Positions 11,072 through 19,750 of a DNA stretch of 64,000 nucleotides are shown here, in pieces (position 1 is the stretch's first letter; the number at the start of each line of letters is the position of its first letter). A program made the position numbers and the translations under genes. Location: contig NZ_LZIL01000034.1 of the NCBI RefSeq assembly GCF_001667075.1, positions 62,001-126,000 of the forward strand, written 5' to 3'. The stretch is from Mycobacterium sp. 852014-52450_SCH5900713 (GTDB taxonomy: Bacteria; Actinomycetota; Actinomycetes; Mycobacteriales; Mycobacteriaceae). The notes under the pieces are model-generated. The model was not told where the DNA came from. It made no database searches and was given only the letters and a program-made list of their open reading frames with translations.

Positions 11072-12286
11072 CTAGGGTCGCCAGCCCGTCGAATCCGCCC
11101 ACTCCCAGGCGCGCCGGTAGGCGTCAGGGAACCATTGCTCCTTGGCGTCGGCGTAGGACGCGGCGTCGCCGCCGGCCTGAGCTTCGGCCGACCGCTTGGC
11201 GGACAGGTAGTCGGCCCGCGCCTCGGGGCTGGCCGACAGCCAGGCGACGAACAGCAGCGCGAACTGCTGGTTGGGCCAGCCATCGACCCGGATATGCACG
11301 TTGGTCGGGCGACCCGGGTCGGCCGAGGCGTGAATCCGCTTGTCCCACAGCGCCGCATCGTCACTGTGGTTGTAGCGCTCGACGGCGCTGCGCGCACCGG
11401 GCTTGGCGACATCGGAGGTGATGCGCTCGATGCGGGGGTAGCCGGCGGCCAGCAGGGGCTCGACGAGTTCGTCGGCGGCCGCCAAGGATTCCACGGTGAT
11501 CTGCACGTCGATCACGTCCTTCGCCGGAAAGTCCGGCACGGCGGTCGAACCGACGTGGTCCACGCGAATCGCCCGGTGGCCGCAGGCGGTCCGCAACCGG
11601 TTCACGATCCGCCGCGCCTGATCCGGCCAACTCGGGTCGGGCGACACTAACCGCGCCGGCGCCGGGACGACCCGATGCTGAGTCAGGTTGTGCGCGAAGG
11701 GCAGTATCCGGTGGTCCCACACGTCATGGGCCCGCTGCACCAACTCCTCCGGACTGCCGGAGTTATCCACGCAGATGTCGGCGACTGCGCGGCGCTGCTC
11801 GTCGCTGGCCTGCGCGGCGATCCGGGCGCGGGCGTCGGATTCGGGCATGCCGCGCTGATCGACCAGCCGTCGCAGCCGGACCTCGACGTCGGCGTACACG
11901 ATGACGACGAGCGGGAACAGCGGCGCCATGCCGGACTCCACCAGCAGCGGGATGTCTTCGACGACAACCGAATCCTCGGGCACCGAGGCGATGATCTCGG
12001 CGCGGCGCTTGCCAACCAGCGGGTGGACGATGCCGTTCAGCCGCTGGCGCGCCTCGTCGTCCCGGAAGGCCTTGGCGGCCAACGCGGGACGATCCAGCGA
12101 TCCGTCGGGAAGCAGGATGTCGTCACCGAACGCCTCGACCAGCGCCGCCAATCCCTCGGTGCCCGGCTGGACCACCTCGCGCGAGATGACGTCGCCGTCG
12201 ACGATCACCGCACCGCATTTCGCGAAGGTGGCCGACAGCGCCGACTTGCCGGCGCCGATGCCACCGGTCAACCCGATGCGCAGCAT
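11072..12286 (-). CDS. coaE: Dephospho-CoA kinase fused to GrpB domain
   Basis: Catalyses the last step of coenzyme A synthesis, ATP-dependent phosphorylation of dephospho-CoA. The N-terminal 200 residues hold the P-loop G-L-T-G-G-I-G-A-G-K-S and the family's D-I-P-L-L-V-E-S segment. Residues about 210-404 are a GrpB/nucleotidyltransferase-fold domain containing V-D-H-V-G-S-T-A-V-P and the D-V-Q-I-T-V segment. The same fusion is found in M. tuberculosis CoaE (about 407 residues), where the C-terminal domain is reported to aid folding rather than catalysis. ATG at 12286 follows the rpsA stop by 12 bp on the same strand, so rpsA-coaE form an operon. Confidence 0.96.
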   Translation of the reverse strand: MLRIGLTGGIGAGKSALSATFAKCGAVIVDGDVISREVVQPGTEGLAALVEAFGDDILLPDGSLDRPALAAKAFRDDEARQRLNGIVHPLVGKRRAEIIASVPEDSVVVEDIPLLVESGMAPLFPLVVIVYADVEVRLRRLVDQRGMPESDARARIAAQASDEQRRAVADICVDNSGSPEELVQRAHDVWDHRILPFAHNLTQHRVVPAPARLVSPDPSWPDQARRIVNRLRTACGHRAIRVDHVGSTAVPDFPAKDVIDVQITVESLAAADELVEPLLAAGYPRIERITSDVAKPGARSAVERYNHSDDAALWDKRIHASADPGRPTNVHIRVDGWPNQQFALLFVAWLSASPEARADYLSAKRSAEAQAGGDAASYADAKEQWFPDAYRRAWEWADSTGWRP

Positions 12287-12298
12287 TCGTGCAGCGAA

Positions 12299-13738
12299 TT
12301 ACGCGTTGCCGGCGAGCTTTTCCCGCAGGGCGGCCAATTGGGCGTCGCTGGCCAGCGACCCGCCGGCCGCCTTCTCCTGCGGCGCGCCGTTGCCCGACGA
12401 CTGCTCGGCGTGACCGGCCGCCTCGGCCGCGGCGAACTTCTCCATCTGCGCGGTGTGCATCTTGTGCCGGCGCTCGGCCTCGGCGTAGCGGGCCTCCCAC
12501 TCGGTGCGCTGCGTGTCGAAGCCCTCGAGCCATTCGTTGGTCTCGGCGTCGAAGCCTTCGGGGAAGATGTAGTTGCCCTGATCGTCGTAGCTGTCGGCCA
12601 TGCCGTACTTCGCCGGGTCGAACTCGTCGGTGTAGTCCTCGTTGGCTTGCTTGAGCGACAACGAGATCCGGCGACGCTCCAGGTCGATGTCGATGACCTT
12701 GACCATGGCGTCGTCGCCGACGGCCACCACCTGGTCGGGCACCTCGACGTGGCGCTCGGCCAGCTCGGAGATGTGCACCAGGCCCTCGATGCCCTCCTCG
12801 ACGCGGACGAACGCGCCGAACGGCACCAGCTTGGTGACCTTTCCGGGCACGATCTGGCCGATGGCGTGCGTGCGGGCGAAGTGGCGCCAGGGGTCTTCCT
12901 GGGTTGCCTTGAGCGACAACGAAACCCGCTCGCGGTCCATGTCGACGTCGAGCACCTCGACGGTGACCTCGTCACCGACCTGGACCACCTCGGACGGGTG
13001 GTCGATGTGCTTCCAGGACAGCTCGGAGACGTGCACCAGACCGTCCACACCACCAAGGTCGACGAACGCGCCGAAGTTGACGATGGACGAGACGACACCC
13101 TTGCGGATGGCGCCCTTCTGCAGCTGGTTGAGGAACTCGCTGCGCACCTCGGACTGGGTCTGCTCCAGCCAGGCCCGGCGCGACAGCACGACGTTGTTGC
13201 GATTCTTGTCCAGCTCGATGATCTTGGCCTCGATCTCCTTGCCGATGTACGGCTGCAGATCGCGGACCCGACGCATCTCGACCAGCGACGCGGGCAGGAA
13301 GCCACGCAGGCCGATGTCGAGGATCAGGCCACCCTTGACCACCTCGATGACGGTGCCCTTGACGGCCTCGTCCTTCTCCTTGAGCTCCTCGATGGTGCCC
13401 CAGGCGCGCTCGTACTGCGCGCGCTTCTTGGACAGGATCAGGCGGCCCTCTTTGTCCTCCTTGGTGAGAACAAGGGCTTCGACCTCATCACCGACGGAAA
13501 CGACCTCGCTGGGGTCGACATCGTGCTTGATGGAGAGCTCGCGGGCGGGGATGACGCCCTCGGTCTTGTAGCCGATGTCGAGGAGCACCTCGTCCCGGTC
13601 CACTTTGACGATCGTCCCCTCGACGATGTCGCCATCGTTGAAGTACTTGATCGTTTTGTCTATTGCGGCAAGAAAGTCCTCGCTGGAGCCAATGTCGTTG
13701 ACGGCTACTTGGGGCGAGGTGACGGTGGGACTCGGCAT
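12299..13738 (-). CDS. rpsA: 30S ribosomal protein S1
   Basis: S1 binds mRNA on the 30S subunit and may also participate in trans-translation. The 479-residue product has four S1 OB-fold repeats, at about 32-105, 120-190, 205-278 and 290-365, each with the F-G-A-F-V-D or L-L-D-I-G type core, and a low-complexity Glu/Ala-rich tail to A-L-R-E-K-L-A-G-N-A. M. tuberculosis RpsA has been proposed as a pyrazinoic acid target through its C-terminus; the tail here diverges between about 430 and 465. The chosen ATG at 13738 matches the tuberculosis start (M-P-S-P-T-V-T) with GGAG 11 bases upstream; a GTG/TTG further up would add 13 unlikely residues. Confidence 0.97.
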   Translation of the reverse strand: MPSPTVTSPQVAVNDIGSSEDFLAAIDKTIKYFNDGDIVEGTIVKVDRDEVLLDIGYKTEGVIPARELSIKHDVDPSEVVSVGDEVEALVLTKEDKEGRLILSKKRAQYERAWGTIEELKEKDEAVKGTVIEVVKGGLILDIGLRGFLPASLVEMRRVRDLQPYIGKEIEAKIIELDKNRNNVVLSRRAWLEQTQSEVRSEFLNQLQKGAIRKGVVSSIVNFGAFVDLGGVDGLVHVSELSWKHIDHPSEVVQVGDEVTVEVLDVDMDRERVSLSLKATQEDPWRHFARTHAIGQIVPGKVTKLVPFGAFVRVEEGIEGLVHISELAERHVEVPDQVVAVGDDAMVKVIDIDLERRRISLSLKQANEDYTDEFDPAKYGMADSYDDQGNYIFPEGFDAETNEWLEGFDTQRTEWEARYAEAERRHKMHTAQMEKFAAAEAAGHAEQSSGNGAPQEKAAGGSLASDAQLAALREKLAGNA

Positions 13739-13945
13739 GTGGTGGGTTGCTCCGGACAGGTTGGGTCGTAGGGACAAAACTGGGATTTATCTATTGAGGT
13801 TACTCGACTGCGTACACGCTGGCCAAACCCGGGCGGCCCGCCACTTGCGCGACACCGGGCATTTGCCCACGGCGAAAGTGACGGCAACGCGAATTTCGCG
13901 GCAATTTTCTCTCCGCCAGATCATCCTCGTCCACTGACGCCGCCG

Positions 13946-16645
13946 TCAATGCGCTGCCGCGTCCCATGAACGGCCGTAGCCCACCGAGACCTCCAGCGGG
14001 ACATCGAGCGGATAGGCGCCGCCCATCTTCTCGCGGGCCAGCGCCTCGAGCTGGTCCCGCTCGCCCGGGGCGATTTCGAACAGGAGTTCGTCATGCACCT
14101 GCAGCAACATGCGGGACTTCAGTCCGGCGTCTTTGATCGCCTTGTCGACCTCGATCATCGCGACCTTGATGATGTCGGCGGCGCTGCCCTGGATGGGCGC
14201 GTTGAGCGCCGCCCGCTCGGCGGCCTCCCGCACCTGGCGATTGCTGCTGTCCAGCTCGGGAAGGTAGCGGCGGCGGCCCAGCACCGTCGAGGTGTAGCCG
14301 TCCTTGCGGGCCTGCTCCACGATGTTCATCAGGTAGTCGCGCACCCCGCCGAACCGGGCGAAGTAGGCGTCCATCTGTTCCTTCGCCTCTTCGGTGGAGA
14401 TCTTCAGCTGCTGCGACAGGCCGTAGGCGCTCAATCCGTAGGCCAGCCCATACGACATCGCCTTGACCCGGCGGCGCAGCTCGGCGGTGACCTCGTCGAT
14501 CGGCACGCCGAATGCGCGGGACGCGACGAACGAGTGCAGGTCCTCCCCCGTGTTGAACGCCTCGATCAGGCCCTCGTCCCGGGACAGGTGCGCCATGATC
14601 CGCATCTCGATCTGGCTGTAGTCGGCGGTCATCAGCTCGCTGTAGCCGTCGCCGACCACGAATGCGTCGCGGATCCTCCGGCCGGCCTCGGTACGGATCG
14701 GAATGTTCTGCAGGTTCGGCTCGGTCGACGACAGCCGGCCCGTCGCCGCGATGGTCTGGTTGAACGTGGTGTGGATACGCCCGTCCGAGGCCACCGAATT
14801 CAGCAAACCATCGACGGTCACCTTGAGCCGGGTGGCGTCGCGGTGGGTCAGCAGGTGCTGCAGGAACGGATGGCCCGTCTTGTCGAACAGTGACTGCAGG
14901 GCGTCGGCGTCGGTGGTGTAGCCGGTCTTGGTGCGCTTGGTCTTCGGCATCTCCAGCTCGTCGAAGAGCACCGCCTGCAGCTGTTTCGGCGAGCCCAGGT
15001 TGATCTGTTTGCCGATGACCGCGTAGGCCGCTTCGGCCGCGTCGCGGATCTGGTGGGCGAAATCGCTCTGCAGCTCGCCGAGCAGATCCAAATCGACTGC
15101 GATACCGGTGTGTTCCATCCCGGCCAGCACCCGCTGCACCGGCAGCTCCATGCCGCCGAGCAGCGACGTGGAGTTGATGCGGGCGAGCTCTTCGTCGAGC
15201 GCGTCCGCCAGATCCAGCACCGCCACGGCCCGCAGGATCAGCGTCTGCACCGCCTGGTCGTCCGTACCTTCAGAATCGTCCAGCAGCGAAAGCTGTTGCT
15301 GCTCAGGGGTTTCCGCGCGCAGCTCCCTGCGCAGGTAGCGCAGCGACAGGTCCTCGAGGGAAAAGCTGCGCTGCCCGGGCCGCACCAGGTAGGCGGCCAG
15401 CGCGGTATCGGAGGTGACGCCGGCCAGCGTCCAGCCCCGGCCGGCGAGGTCGTGCATCGCCAGCTTGGCCTCGTGCAGCGCCTTGGGCGGACCCGGGTCG
15501 GCCAGCCAGGACGCCAGCGCCGCCTCGTCGTCGGGATCCAGCGTCGAGGTGTCGATGTAGCGGCCCTCACCGTCGGCGGAGACGATGGCCACCGCGGTGG
15601 CGTCGGCGTCGTAGGCCAAATGCGTGCCGACGACGGCCAGCCCGAACCGCTTGCCCGAGCTGTGCTCCGCCAGCCACACCGCCAGCTCGCCGGGCTGCAG
15701 CGCGCCCCCGCGGACGTCGAAACCGGCGTCGACCTCGGGCTCTGCCGCCGCCAGGGTGTCGAACAACCTGTCGCGCAACACCCGGAACTCCAGGTCGTCG
15801 AAGAGCCGGTGAATGTGGTCGCGGTCCCAGGGCTGCATGCGCAGCGTGTCCGGGGTCTGCGCCAGCGGCACGTCCTTGACGAGATCGGTCAGCTCGCGGT
15901 TGCGGATCACGCTGGCCAGGTTGGCCCGCAGCGCGTCGCCGACCTTGCCGCGCACTGAGTCGACGTTGTCCACCAGCCCCTGCAGCGAGCCGTATTCGAC
16001 GATCCATTTGGACGCGGTCTTCTCCCCGACCCCTGGGATGCCGGGCAGGTTGTCGCTCGGATCGCCACGCAGGGCCGCGAAGTCCGGGTATTGCGTGGGG
16101 GTCAGCCCGTACTTCTCGACGACCGCGTCCGGCGTGAACCGGGTGAGTTCGCTGACGCCCTTGCGCGGGTAGAGGACGGTGACGTCGTCGCTGACGAGCT
16201 GCAGGGAGTCGCGGTCCCCCGTGACCACCAGGACGCGGAAGCCCTCGTTCTCGGCCTGGGTGGCCAGCGTCGCGATGAGGTCGTCGGCCTCGAAGCCCGG
16301 CTCGGCCAGCACCGTGATGCCCAGCGCGTTAAGCACCTCTTTGGTGATGTCGATCTGGCCGTGAAACTCGTCCGGCGTCGACGAGCGGTTCGCCTTGTAC
16401 TCGGGGTAGCGCTCGGAGCGGAAGGTCTGCCGGGACACGTCGAACGCGGCGGCGACGTGGGTCGGGCCCTCGTCGCGCAACAGGTTGATCAGCATTGCGG
16501 TGAAGCCGTACACCGCGTTGGTGGTCAGGCCGCCGCGGGTCTTGAAGTTCTCGGCGGGCAGCGCGTAGAAGGCGCGGAAGGCCAGCGAATTGCCGTCCAG
16601 CAGCATCAGCGTCGGCTTGGTCTGCTCCTCGCTGGCGATACTCAC
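13946..16645 (-). CDS. polA: DNA polymerase I
   Basis: Pol I fills repair gaps and removes Okazaki primers. The 899-residue product has a 5'-3' exonuclease domain (about 10-300; D-G-N-S-L, E-A-D-D, T-G-D-R-D, G-I-P-G-V-G-E-K-T-A), a degenerate 3'-5' exonuclease-like domain (about 310-500) lacking the D-x-E proofreading acids, and a polymerase domain (about 510-899) with motif A D-Y-S-Q-I-E-M-R, O-helix R-R-R-V-K-A-M-S-Y-G-L and motif C Q-V-H-D-E-L-L-F-E. Loss of proofreading is usual in mycobacteria. Start is GTG at 16645 with weak GTGAG upstream. It is divergent from the DUF35/thiolase operon; about 207 bp with no gene separate its end from the rpsA start. Confidence 0.97.
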   Translation of the reverse strand: MSIASEEQTKPTLMLLDGNSLAFRAFYALPAENFKTRGGLTTNAVYGFTAMLINLLRDEGPTHVAAAFDVSRQTFRSERYPEYKANRSSTPDEFHGQIDITKEVLNALGITVLAEPGFEADDLIATLATQAENEGFRVLVVTGDRDSLQLVSDDVTVLYPRKGVSELTRFTPDAVVEKYGLTPTQYPDFAALRGDPSDNLPGIPGVGEKTASKWIVEYGSLQGLVDNVDSVRGKVGDALRANLASVIRNRELTDLVKDVPLAQTPDTLRMQPWDRDHIHRLFDDLEFRVLRDRLFDTLAAAEPEVDAGFDVRGGALQPGELAVWLAEHSSGKRFGLAVVGTHLAYDADATAVAIVSADGEGRYIDTSTLDPDDEAALASWLADPGPPKALHEAKLAMHDLAGRGWTLAGVTSDTALAAYLVRPGQRSFSLEDLSLRYLRRELRAETPEQQQLSLLDDSEGTDDQAVQTLILRAVAVLDLADALDEELARINSTSLLGGMELPVQRVLAGMEHTGIAVDLDLLGELQSDFAHQIRDAAEAAYAVIGKQINLGSPKQLQAVLFDELEMPKTKRTKTGYTTDADALQSLFDKTGHPFLQHLLTHRDATRLKVTVDGLLNSVASDGRIHTTFNQTIAATGRLSSTEPNLQNIPIRTEAGRRIRDAFVVGDGYSELMTADYSQIEMRIMAHLSRDEGLIEAFNTGEDLHSFVASRAFGVPIDEVTAELRRRVKAMSYGLAYGLSAYGLSQQLKISTEEAKEQMDAYFARFGGVRDYLMNIVEQARKDGYTSTVLGRRRYLPELDSSNRQVREAAERAALNAPIQGSAADIIKVAMIEVDKAIKDAGLKSRMLLQVHDELLFEIAPGERDQLEALAREKMGGAYPLDVPLEVSVGYGRSWDAAAH

Positions 16646-16706
16646 GGCTCACACTCTAGGCATCCGGTACGACGAGGCATGCGCCCCAACCACCCGGGGC
16701 CAGAAC

Positions 16707-16720
16707 TGCAACACGTTTCA
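16707..16720. promoter_or_regulatory. KstR operator
   Basis: TGCAACACGTTTCA matches the published KstR palindrome TnnAACnnGTTnnA at all eight specified bases. KstR is the TetR repressor of cholesterol catabolism in mycobacteria and actinomycetes. The site is 31 bp upstream of the DUF35 gene, and the Rv1628c-Rv1627c pair belongs to the described KstR regulon, so control of that operon is expected. Confidence 0.85.
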
Positions 16721-16751
16721 GTTTTGTATCGGGGCTGGGTAGTCTGGCCGA

Positions 16752-17192
16752 GTGCCAGAGGTCACCAGCCAAGAGCCCGCTATCGACGGATGGTTCGCCA
16801 TCGACGCCACCAGAAGCGCCCACTTGATCGGCGGTAAGTGCCCCGAGTGCGGCACCTATGTCTTCCCGCCGCGCGAGAACAACTGCCCCAACCCGGGCTG
16901 CGCCAGCGACACACTGGAGCCCGTCGCGTTGTCCACCCGGGGAACGTTGTGGAGCTACACCGAGAACCGGTATCCGCCGCCACCGCCCTACCCGGCCCCG
17001 GATCCCTTCGAGCCGTTCGCCATCGCCGCGGTCGAGCTGGCCGACGAGGGAATCATCGTGCTGGGCAAGGTGGTTGAGGGCACGCTGGCCGCCGATTTGA
17101 AGGTCGGCATGGAGATGGAGCTGACCACCATGCCGCTGTTCACCGACGACGACGGCGTACAGCGCCTCGTCTATGCGTGGAGGATTGCCTGA
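16752..17192 (+). CDS. DUF35 zinc-ribbon OB-fold protein (thiolase partner)
   Basis: A 146-residue protein with a rubredoxin-like zinc ribbon at the N-terminus (C-P-E-C near residue 30, then C-P-N-P-G-C near 50) and an OB-fold (about 60-140) holding F-E-P-F-A-I-A-A-V-E-L. DUF35 proteins form complexes with the thiolase-like gene product beside them, giving an acyl-CoA-acting enzyme as in Ltp2/DUF35 of steroid side-chain degradation. It overlaps the thiolase gene by one base (TGATG) and lies downstream of a KstR box, so steroid or sterol-derived lipid breakdown is the likely context. Counterpart of Rv1628c. Start is GTG at 16752; no strong ribosome site is seen. Confidence 0.9.
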   Translation: MPEVTSQEPAIDGWFAIDATRSAHLIGGKCPECGTYVFPPRENNCPNPGCASDTLEPVALSTRGTLWSYTENRYPPPPPYPAPDPFEPFAIAAVELADEGIIVLGKVVEGTLAADLKVGMEMELTTMPLFTDDDGVQRLVYAWRIA

Positions 17193-18388
17193 TGCCCGAA
17201 CCGCTGTACATTCTCGGCGCCGGCATGCACCCCTGGGGCAAGTGGGGCCGCGACTTCACTGAGTACGGGGTGGTCGCCGCGCGCGCCGCGCTGGCCGAGG
17301 CCGGCCTGGACTGGACACAGATCCAGTTGGTCGCCGGCGCGGACACCATCCGTAACGGCTACCCGGGCTTCATCGCCGGGTCGACGTTCGCCCAGAAGCT
17401 GGGCTGGAACGGCGTCCCGGTCAGCTCGAGCTACGCCGCGTGTGCGAGCGGTTCCCAGGCGCTGCAGAGCGCGCGGGCCCAAATCCTGGCCGGTTTTTGC
17501 GACGTCGCGCTGGTGATCGGCGCCGACACCACCCCGAAGGGCGCGTTCGCTCCCGTCGGCGGAGAACGCAAGAACGACCCAGACTGGCAGCGGTTCCACC
17601 TGATCGGCGCGATGAACCCGGTGTACTTCGCGCTGCTGGCGCGTCGCCGGATGGACCTCTACGGCGCGACGGCCGAGGACTTCGCCCAGGTGAAGGTGAA
17701 GAACTCGCGGCACGGCCTGCAGAACCCGAATGCCCGCTACCGCAAGGAAGCTTCGGCCGACGACGTGTTCGCCAGCCCCGTGGTGGCCGACCCGTTGCGA
17801 CAGCTCGACATCTGCGCCACCTCCGACGGTGCGGCGGCCCTGATCGTCGCCAGCGCCGAGTTCGCCCGCAAGCACCTCGGCTCGCTCGACGGCGTCCCAT
17901 CGGTGCGCGCGGTCAGCACGGTCACCCCCCGCTACCCGCAGCACCTGCCCGAATTACCAGACATCGCAACGGATTCCACCGCCACGGTGCCCGCACCGGA
18001 GCGGGTGTTCAAGGATCAGATCCTGGATGCGGCCTACGCCGAGGCGGGCATCGGGCCCGAGGATGTCAGCCTGGCCGAGGTCTACGACCTGTCGACCGCG
18101 CTCGAGCTCGACTGGTACGAGCACCTCGGGCTGTGCCCCAAGGGCGAGGCCGAGGCGCTGTTGCGCAGCGGCGCGACCACCATCGGCGGCAAGGTCCCGG
18201 TCAACCCGTCGGGCGGTCTGGCCTGCTTCGGCGAGGCCATCCCCGCCCAGGCCATCGCGCAGGTCTGCGAGCTGACCTGGCAGCTGCGCGGTCAGGCGAC
18301 CGGCCGGCAGGTGGAGAACGCCACCGTCGGCGTCACCGCCAACCAGGGCCTGTTCGGACACGGCTCGTCGGTGATCGTGGCGCGCTGA
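17192..18388 (+). CDS. Thiolase-like lipid-transfer / acyl-CoA enzyme (SCP-x type)
   Basis: A 398-residue thiolase-superfamily protein of the nonspecific lipid-transfer/SCP-x subgroup. It has the nucleophile cysteine region S-Y-A-A-C-A-S-G-S-Q near residue 85, the N-P-S-G-G-L-A-C-F-G-E segment and a C-terminal G-L-F-G-H-G-S-S-V-I. Such proteins act as retro-aldolases or thiolases on sterol side-chain CoA esters together with DUF35 partners. ATG at 17192 is preceded by GGAGG with an 8-nt gap, which decides the start over the in-frame GTG at 17177. Counterpart of Rv1627c. The exact reaction is inferred from family and KstR context only. Confidence 0.9.
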   Translation: MPEPLYILGAGMHPWGKWGRDFTEYGVVAARAALAEAGLDWTQIQLVAGADTIRNGYPGFIAGSTFAQKLGWNGVPVSSSYAACASGSQALQSARAQILAGFCDVALVIGADTTPKGAFAPVGGERKNDPDWQRFHLIGAMNPVYFALLARRRMDLYGATAEDFAQVKVKNSRHGLQNPNARYRKEASADDVFASPVVADPLRQLDICATSDGAAALIVASAEFARKHLGSLDGVPSVRAVSTVTPRYPQHLPELPDIATDSTATVPAPERVFKDQILDAAYAEAGIGPEDVSLAEVYDLSTALELDWYEHLGLCPKGEAEALLRSGATTIGGKVPVNPSGGLACFGEAIPAQAIAQVCELTWQLRGQATGRQVENATVGVTANQGLFGHGSSVIVAR

Positions 18389-18401
18389 ACGACGCGCAGG
18401 G

Positions 18402-19019
18402 CTACTCGTCGGGGGTGTCGAGGGTTTCCAGGACGACTTCGGCGACCCGCTTCATCGTGGTGCGCCGGTCCATGGCGGCGCGCTGAATCCACTTGAACGC
18501 CTCGGGCTCGGTCATGCCCTGCTTCGTCTGCAGCAGGCCCTTGGCGCGTTCGACGAGCTTGCGGGTCTCCAGCCGCTCGGACAACGTCGCCACTTCGCGT
18601 TCCAGCTCGGTGACCTCACTGAAGCGGCTGACCGCCAACTCGATCGCCGGAATCAGGTCGCTGATCGTGAAGGGCTTCACCAGGTAGGCCATCGCCCCGG
18701 CATCGCGGGCGCGCTCGACCAAATCGCGCTGGCTGAACGCGGTCAGCACCACGATTGGTGCGATGCGCTTGCTGGCGATCTCGGACGCCGCGTCGATCCC
18801 GTCGCGGCGAGGCATCTTCACGTCCATGATCACGAGGTCGGGCCGATGTCGTTCGGCCAACTCGACGGCCTCCTGTCCGTCGCCGGCCTCCCCGACGATG
18901 TCGTAACCCTCCTCCCGCAGCATCTCGGCGAGGTCCATTCGGATCAGCGCTTCGTCTTCCGCGATCAGGACCCGGCGCGGCACAGCGGCGTCGGTGGTGT
19001 CGGTCGTGGGGCCTGTCAT
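18402..19019 (-). CDS. pdtaR: Two-component response regulator with ANTAR RNA-binding domain (PdtaR)
   Basis: A 205-residue regulator: receiver domain (about 15-130) with phosphoacceptor D in V-I-M-D-V-K-M-P and conserved T and K (V-V-L-T-A, Y-L-V-K-P-F), then an ANTAR domain (about 140-195) with R-K-L-V-E-R-A-K-G-L-L and A-F-K-W-I-Q-R-A-A. It is the partner of the histidine kinase PdtaS, which is encoded elsewhere; together they control gene expression by antitermination at dual-hairpin RNAs. An open frame continues upstream through a tRNA gene, but the true start is ATG 19019 (M-T-G-P-T-T-D), with GAGAG nine bases upstream and agreement with Rv1626. It ends 13 bp from the converging thiolase stop. 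Confidence 0.95.
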   Translation of the reverse strand: MTGPTTDTTDAAVPRRVLIAEDEALIRMDLAEMLREEGYDIVGEAGDGQEAVELAERHRPDLVIMDVKMPRRDGIDAASEIASKRIAPIVVLTAFSQRDLVERARDAGAMAYLVKPFTISDLIPAIELAVSRFSEVTELEREVATLSERLETRKLVERAKGLLQTKQGMTEPEAFKWIQRAAMDRRTTMKRVAEVVLETLDTPDE

Positions 19020-19132
19020 GACGGACATTCTCTCGTGAACGTGCGAGGCCAGCGACCTCGGGGCGGTGAGAAGGGTGTCTACGCCGAATCCTCTATGGTG
19101 GGAGGCTGCCTCTAAGGTAGGAGGCCGAGTAA

Positions 19133-19209
19133 GCCCTCGTATCCCAACTGGCAGAGGAAACGGACTCAAAACCCGTCCAGTGTGGGTTCGAATCCCACCG
19201 AGGGCACCA
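19133..19209 (+). tRNA. tRNA-Leu (anticodon CAA), short variable arm
   Basis: Acceptor stem 19133-19139 pairs perfectly with 19199-19205; T-arm GTGGG-TTCGAAT-CCCAC is at 19182-19198; discriminator A and encoded CCA end at 19209. The anticodon loop 19165-19171 is CTCAAAA, giving anticodon CAA for UUG codons; the stem has an A-C mismatch at its top pair. The variable arm is only five bases (19177-19181), so this is a class I shape of 74 nt before CCA, whereas leucine tRNAs normally have the long class II arm. It is transcribed away from pdtaR. Confidence 0.9.
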
Positions 19210-19536
19210 CAGGCGGGACAGACAAGCAACGGCCCGTCAGGGCGTACCGGTGGCCCGGATCGAGTTGCCTCGCCTACCGATGCCAGCTGAGGTGACCCCG
19301 GCCCGGCATCCCCGCGAAACCGGTGCCTCCAAGCCCCAGGTTTGTTAAATGCGGAAAATCCGTGCCAAAGGTATGAACTCGCCCGAATTTAAATACCGCG
19401 CGCAATAAAGGGCACAGTTGCATTCAAATAGAATCGCGCCGGTTACACGATGAATTCATGCCATTTTCGGGGCCCCGCCGAGGCGCCAATCAGCGACCTA
19501 TGACGCGCCAAGCGCGGCCGGGTTGCGACTGCCGCG
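19210..19536. other. Intergenic stretch, AT-richer half, no gene seen
   Basis: No protein or RNA gene can be supported here. Bases 19330-19450 are conspicuously AT-richer than the surroundings, with runs such as AATTTAAATA and CAATAAA, and could contain a promoter, but no convincing -10/-35 pair tied to a gene is visible. The 3' trailer of the tRNA lies at its left edge. Confidence 0.5.
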
Positions 19537-19725
19537 TTAGCGGCTAATGCACACTTGTTCTTCCGAGTGCACCACGTTGACCTGCATCGGATCGTTCTGC
19601 ATCGAGTCGGTGGCCACCCGCAACAACGAGCCCGCCCCGCCGCATCCGACCCCACAGGCGGGGGTTGCCGCCGCGGTGCACGCCAGCATTAGCGCGATCC
19701 CGATCCTGCTGCTGAGACTTGCCAC
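19537..19725 (-). CDS. Possible small secreted or lipid-anchored protein
   Basis: A 62-residue open frame with a signal-peptide-like start: S-S-R, then a hydrophobic core I-G-I-A-L-M-L-A-C-T-A-A-A, then T-P-A-C-G-V-G-C-G-G. The cysteine after T-P-A does not fit a canonical lipobox. GTG at 19725 has GGGGGT about six bases upstream; an ATG at 19740 lacks a ribosome site. It lies opposite to cya in an otherwise empty region and next to a CRP-like site. No family recognised; it could be a chance frame. Confidence 0.4.
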   Translation of the reverse strand: MASLSSRIGIALMLACTAAATPACGVGCGGAGSLLRVATDSMQNDPMQVNVVHSEEQVCISR

Positions 19726-19750
19726 ACCGCACCCCCGCATTAGAGGAACA

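Noticed and set aside
19020..19229. N-terminal extension of PdtaR through the tRNA gene
   Set aside because: The extension is a translation of tRNA antisense; the ribosome site and homology fix the start at 19019.
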